Positions 61,339 through 64,000 of a DNA stretch of 64,000 bases are shown here, piece after piece (the stretch's first letter is position 1; every line of letters begins with the position of its first letter). The notes beneath the pieces were generated by a model. The model searched no databases, had not been told where the DNA came from, and saw only the letters and a list, made by a program, of their open reading frames with translations. This DNA comes from Prevotella koreensis. GTDB taxonomy: Bacteria > Bacteroidota > Bacteroidia > Bacteroidales > Bacteroidaceae. The stretch spans positions 251,175 to 315,174 of the forward strand of contig NZ_RYYU01000001.1 of assembly GCF_003977605.1 (NCBI RefSeq). Direction: 5' to 3'. The position numbers and the translations under genes are program-made.

Positions 61339-63663
61339 TTATCTGTTAACGTATTTCCTGCCGTTCTTTATGTATATGCCACGTTGCAGTTTGTCGTTCG
61401 CTCCATCCATAACCTTGCGTCCTGTGATGTCATATACAGGTGCATTGCTGTTGTCTTGTGCTTCTACCTCTGTTGTTTCGATGGCATTCGTATCAGACAA
61501 TTTTGATGTGAAGCGATGTTCTGCGAATTTGATATACTCATTAAACTCGTATGAGAATCTGAGCATATACTTCTTATTGTCGGTCAGTCCGCTGAAATTG
61601 AACGGTACCTCGATGGTCTCATTTGGTGCGATGTTCACCGGAGTTTCTTTCTGATCCTGCGTAACGTACATTCCGTTCTTACGGCAAGCCAATTCTATCT
61701 TTAAATTATGTTTGTAAGCACTGTTACCAATGTTCTTTATAGAGAGTTTGCCATTTGCAGAACTTGAGTACAGATAGTTAAATCCGTTCTGATTACCGGC
61801 ATTTTCAATATCCAAATTCGATTCAAACGAAGGTCGTGTCTCGCCAATCTGGTGTGTCTCGTCAGAGAGACGGTTGTTGTACTTGTCGTTACTTGCCAGA
61901 ATTATTTGGTATTCACTATTGCGCTTCGGAGTGAACTTGACCTTAACTTCCTGTGAGCCATTGGCAGGGATATCGTACTTCACTTTCTGTTGTACCTTGT
62001 CCTTACTGTCCTTGCTTGCGATGTATAAATACAAAGTTCCGCTATATGGTGCGTCCGAGTTGTTCTTTATAGTATATGTAATTGTAACCTCTTTGTTGAT
62101 TTCTGAAATATCACTCATCTGTACCTTGTCTATTTGAATAGCAAAAACAGGGTAGAGAGTGTTTGTCATATTGCCATTTTCTTCAAGCACAGTCTTTACA
62201 TATATATAATCTGCTACGTCGCTTGGCTGCCACTCTTTTGCTGTATGACTCTTGCTTATAGGGAATATCTGGTATGTTCCGGGAGTCCGGATTAGGTCTT
62301 TAAGGTCGTACTTCACATTTTGAAAAGAGTAATATGTCCTAATGAGTACAGAAGGATGGCTCTTTAAAACTACAATCTTTCCGTTCTCGTCGTAATAGCC
62401 CAAACCATATTCAAACTCAAGATCTAACGGAGTCATGTTAGCGTATGAACATTCGATAGTGTTGTCTCTCACATAGTTGATTTTCGATGTCAGATACTCT
62501 TCGAACGCTTCTTGCACTCCGGTAGGCTTTTGCATTCCTATAATGGCATCCTGTTCTAAGGCAAAACCTTCATTTGTAGATGCCGAACCGGCACTTGATG
62601 TGTTGTCAGGATTGAGCACGGTGATGTCAAAATAATTGTCGCTTGTACCATTCCAACCCCAGTTCACATGGTAGAAACCGTCTGATTGGCGGTATCCGTC
62701 AATTACAAATGAGTGTCCCTCTTGCTTACTTGTCACTCCGCTATATACCACAGGGCGATTAGATGCAAGTTCGTTGTAGATGATATTGTTCCATACATCT
62801 AACGTGAAATCGTCCCTATTGATGATTCTTGTTTTTTTGTCGTAGCCGAAATATTTCTTCAGAGCGTATGGTTGTATGAAAGAATAGGCACCTGAACCAT
62901 CTGCGGAGTAACTCATCTCGATGCTATGACCGCAGTATTGCATCAGCGTAGCCACTGCTTTGTATGGGTCTTGGTCGTAATCTTTATAAGTATTTTTCAT
63001 GCTCTCCCACTTGAAAGTGGTTGGAGGAAGTTTCTCAATATTCTTATCCAATTTTCTTGTATAATAACCAGGAATTTCCTTACATTGTCCTTCCGGCCAT
63101 TTGTGGTGATACATCACCTGTGCCATTGAGGTTGCAGCACACCCTGTGTAAGAATTGCGGTATCCGTCTTTTGGGCACAATGTGTTGTAAGGTCTATCCT
63201 GATCCCAATTTGTTTGCAAAAGTGGTGCGATATCTTGCTTGGCCTGCCGTCTTGCCAATGATATATTGGCAGGCTTGTAATCTTCCGGTTGGCTTGCCAC
63301 ATACTTCACCAATCTTGCATACATGTCAAGTATTGTCTTCATGTTCTCAGGCATATTCTCTGTGTCGAGGTTTGTTCCCTCGCCATATCCGAACACCTCC
63401 GGCAGACGGTCTTCACCGCTTATGATAACGAAACCCTTATTGTTGTCTGCGTTGAAGACATAATAGTCTTGCAGCATTTCGTTGTTTGCGGTAGCACCTT
63501 TCTGTACTTTTCCCGCCAATTTCATGGCTTTGACGGTTCTTACTCCGTCTTTATTCATAAAATTCAAAGCCTTTTGCTGTGCTTGTTTAGGCGTTACAGG
63601 ACCGGCCATTGCCACAATGCAAACAGACAAAATGGCAAATAGCGTGTTAATTCTTTTATTCAT
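61339..63663 (-). CDS. C10-family cysteine peptidase with T9SS-type sorting domain (second copy)
   Basis: 774 residues: signal peptide (about 1-20), prodomain (21-135) and C10 papain-like domain (about 140-375) with catalytic Cys175 (YTGCAATSMAQ), His317 (EGHSFVIDGY) and VNWGWNG. Several beta-sandwich domains follow (about 390-735), with a short C-terminal sorting segment ending NGRKYVNR (PVYDITGRKV, RGIYIKNGRKY). Unlike the first C10 enzyme it has no leucine-rich repeats. A tandem repeat and the end of a TPR gene lie upstream; no clear promoter was found. Confidence 0.91.
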   Translation of the reverse strand: MNKRINTLFAILSVCIVAMAGPVTPKQAQQKALNFMNKDGVRTVKAMKLAGKVQKGATANNEMLQDYYVFNADNNKGFVIISGEDRLPEVFGYGEGTNLDTENMPENMKTILDMYARLVKYVASQPEDYKPANISLARRQAKQDIAPLLQTNWDQDRPYNTLCPKDGYRNSYTGCAATSMAQVMYHHKWPEGQCKEIPGYYTRKLDKNIEKLPPTTFKWESMKNTYKDYDQDPYKAVATLMQYCGHSIEMSYSADGSGAYSFIQPYALKKYFGYDKKTRIINRDDFTLDVWNNIIYNELASNRPVVYSGVTSKQEGHSFVIDGYRQSDGFYHVNWGWNGTSDNYFDITVLNPDNTSSAGSASTNEGFALEQDAIIGMQKPTGVQEAFEEYLTSKINYVRDNTIECSYANMTPLDLEFEYGLGYYDENGKIVVLKSHPSVLIRTYYSFQNVKYDLKDLIRTPGTYQIFPISKSHTAKEWQPSDVADYIYVKTVLEENGNMTNTLYPVFAIQIDKVQMSDISEINKEVTITYTIKNNSDAPYSGTLYLYIASKDSKDKVQQKVKYDIPANGSQEVKVKFTPKRNSEYQIILASNDKYNNRLSDETHQIGETRPSFESNLDIENAGNQNGFNYLYSSSANGKLSIKNIGNSAYKHNLKIELACRKNGMYVTQDQKETPVNIAPNETIEVPFNFSGLTDNKKYMLRFSYEFNEYIKFAEHRFTSKLSDTNAIETTEVEAQDNSNAPVYDITGRKVMDGANDKLQRGIYIKNGRKYVNR

Positions 63664-63691
63664 GATTGTTAATTAGATACTATTAGATTTT

Positions 63692-63735
63692 TTTTATTAA
63701 TTTATATGGGGGCTTTTATTAATTGATATGGGGGC
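63692..63735. repeat. Tandem 22-bp duplication
   Basis: Two adjacent copies of a 22-bp unit (63692-63713 and 63714-63735), TTTTATTAATT[T/G]ATATGGGGGC, differing at one base. It lies between the TPR gene stop and the C10 peptidase start. Confidence 0.85.
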
Positions 63736-63743
63736 ATTATATT

Positions 63744-64000
63744 TTAAAAACCGTATGGGTTGTTATCCTTATATTTCTGTTCCATTTTCCTTTCTATATC
63801 CTCTTCGTTCACTTCCGGCGATATTTCGTTTACTTTCTGCATGTCTTCATCATGCCCGGCTTGATCTCCTTGCTCAAGTTTCACGGTGGCACGCTCCGTA
63901 TATGCTTCTATCGAGAACGGATTAATATCGATTACACGGCCATATATTTTTATCGCTTTATCGGCATTTCCTTTTGCCTTTTCAAGTCGAGCATTCAGTA
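63744..64000 (-). CDS. TPR-repeat protein, 3' end only (gene continues past the window)
   Basis: The minus strand reads open from the window end to a TAA at 63744-63746 (85 codons). The sequence NADKAIKIYGRVIDINPFSIEAYTERATVKLEQGD is a recognisable TPR motif, followed by an acidic/basic tail ending KDNNPYGF. The upstream part is outside the window. It probably belongs to a protein-interaction scaffold. No name assigned. Confidence 0.75.
   Translation of the reverse strand, partial: LNARLEKAKGNADKAIKIYGRVIDINPFSIEAYTERATVKLEQGDQAGHDEDMQKVNEISPEVNEEDIERKMEQKYKDNNPYGF

Overview
The window looks like a chromosomal segment of a Bacteroidales bacterium, most likely of the Prevotellaceae. The evidence is the near-consensus Bacteroidetes promoters (TTTG, 19-20 bp, TAnnTTTG), the scarcity of Shine-Dalgarno sequences, secreted proteins ending in type IX secretion (T9SS) sorting domains, C10 and BspA-like surface proteins, and Bacteroidetes-typical gene pairs (flavodoxin/DUF2023, Nif3/zinc ribbon, rlmN/DUF4837/pdxA/flippase, sigma-54 regulator/lptE/TPR/secG).

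Layout. 1-740: the 5' part of an IS110-family insertion sequence with a foldable, bridge-RNA-like leader. 1018-4773: NADP-type secondary alcohol dehydrogenase, tRNA-His, rmuC, trmO. 5257-14894: three large secreted T9SS-type proteins in a row (an adhesin-like protein, a C10 cysteine peptidase with leucine-rich repeats, and a modular beta-sandwich protein). 15149-18122 (minus): secG, TPR protein, lptE, sigma-54 activator. 18464-20812: phosphoethanolamine transferase and ndk. 21351-26489: a 1230-residue glycosyltransferase/DUF4922/SpoIID fusion followed by an AmpG-like permease, which together suggest cell-wall turnover. 26639-28628 (minus): the agmatine-to-putrescine pair aguB and aguA. 28865-34319: a small-protein transcription unit, nif3 and a zinc-ribbon coiled-coil protein, a BASS-type transporter, a solitary HsdR-N-like protein and holA. 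35096-39449: XRE regulator, pyrK-pyrD, a candidate sRNA, aroC and a SlyD with a cysteine-rich tail. 39789-43104: T9SS subtilase, flavodoxin and DUF2023. 43285-47365: an SDR/acyl-activating-enzyme cassette and small exported or metalloprotease-like proteins. 47408-50087: NfeD, SPFH protein and an epimerase-like protein. 50303-54379: peroxide/superoxide defence (oxyR divergent from sod, ahpC, ahpF). 54538-58836: rlmN, DUF4837, a pdxA homologue without its usual histidines, and a flippase-like membrane protein. 59057-64000 (minus): DAHP synthase-chorismate mutase, an EEP-family phosphodiesterase, a second C10 peptidase and the 3' end of a TPR gene.

Most of the window is ordinary housekeeping. 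The unusual content lies in RNA and repeats: a bridge-RNA-like IS110 leader, a candidate sRNA with its own near-consensus promoter and terminator (about 37520-37613), a 34-codon gene in its own transcription unit (28865-29190), and at least four dispersed repeat families. One of these, a CTCAAC-type repeat, appears to have entered two membrane-protein genes in frame. Two enzyme homologues (PdxA-like and WecB-like) have lost residues normally needed for catalysis. No CRISPR array, rRNA or prophage was seen.
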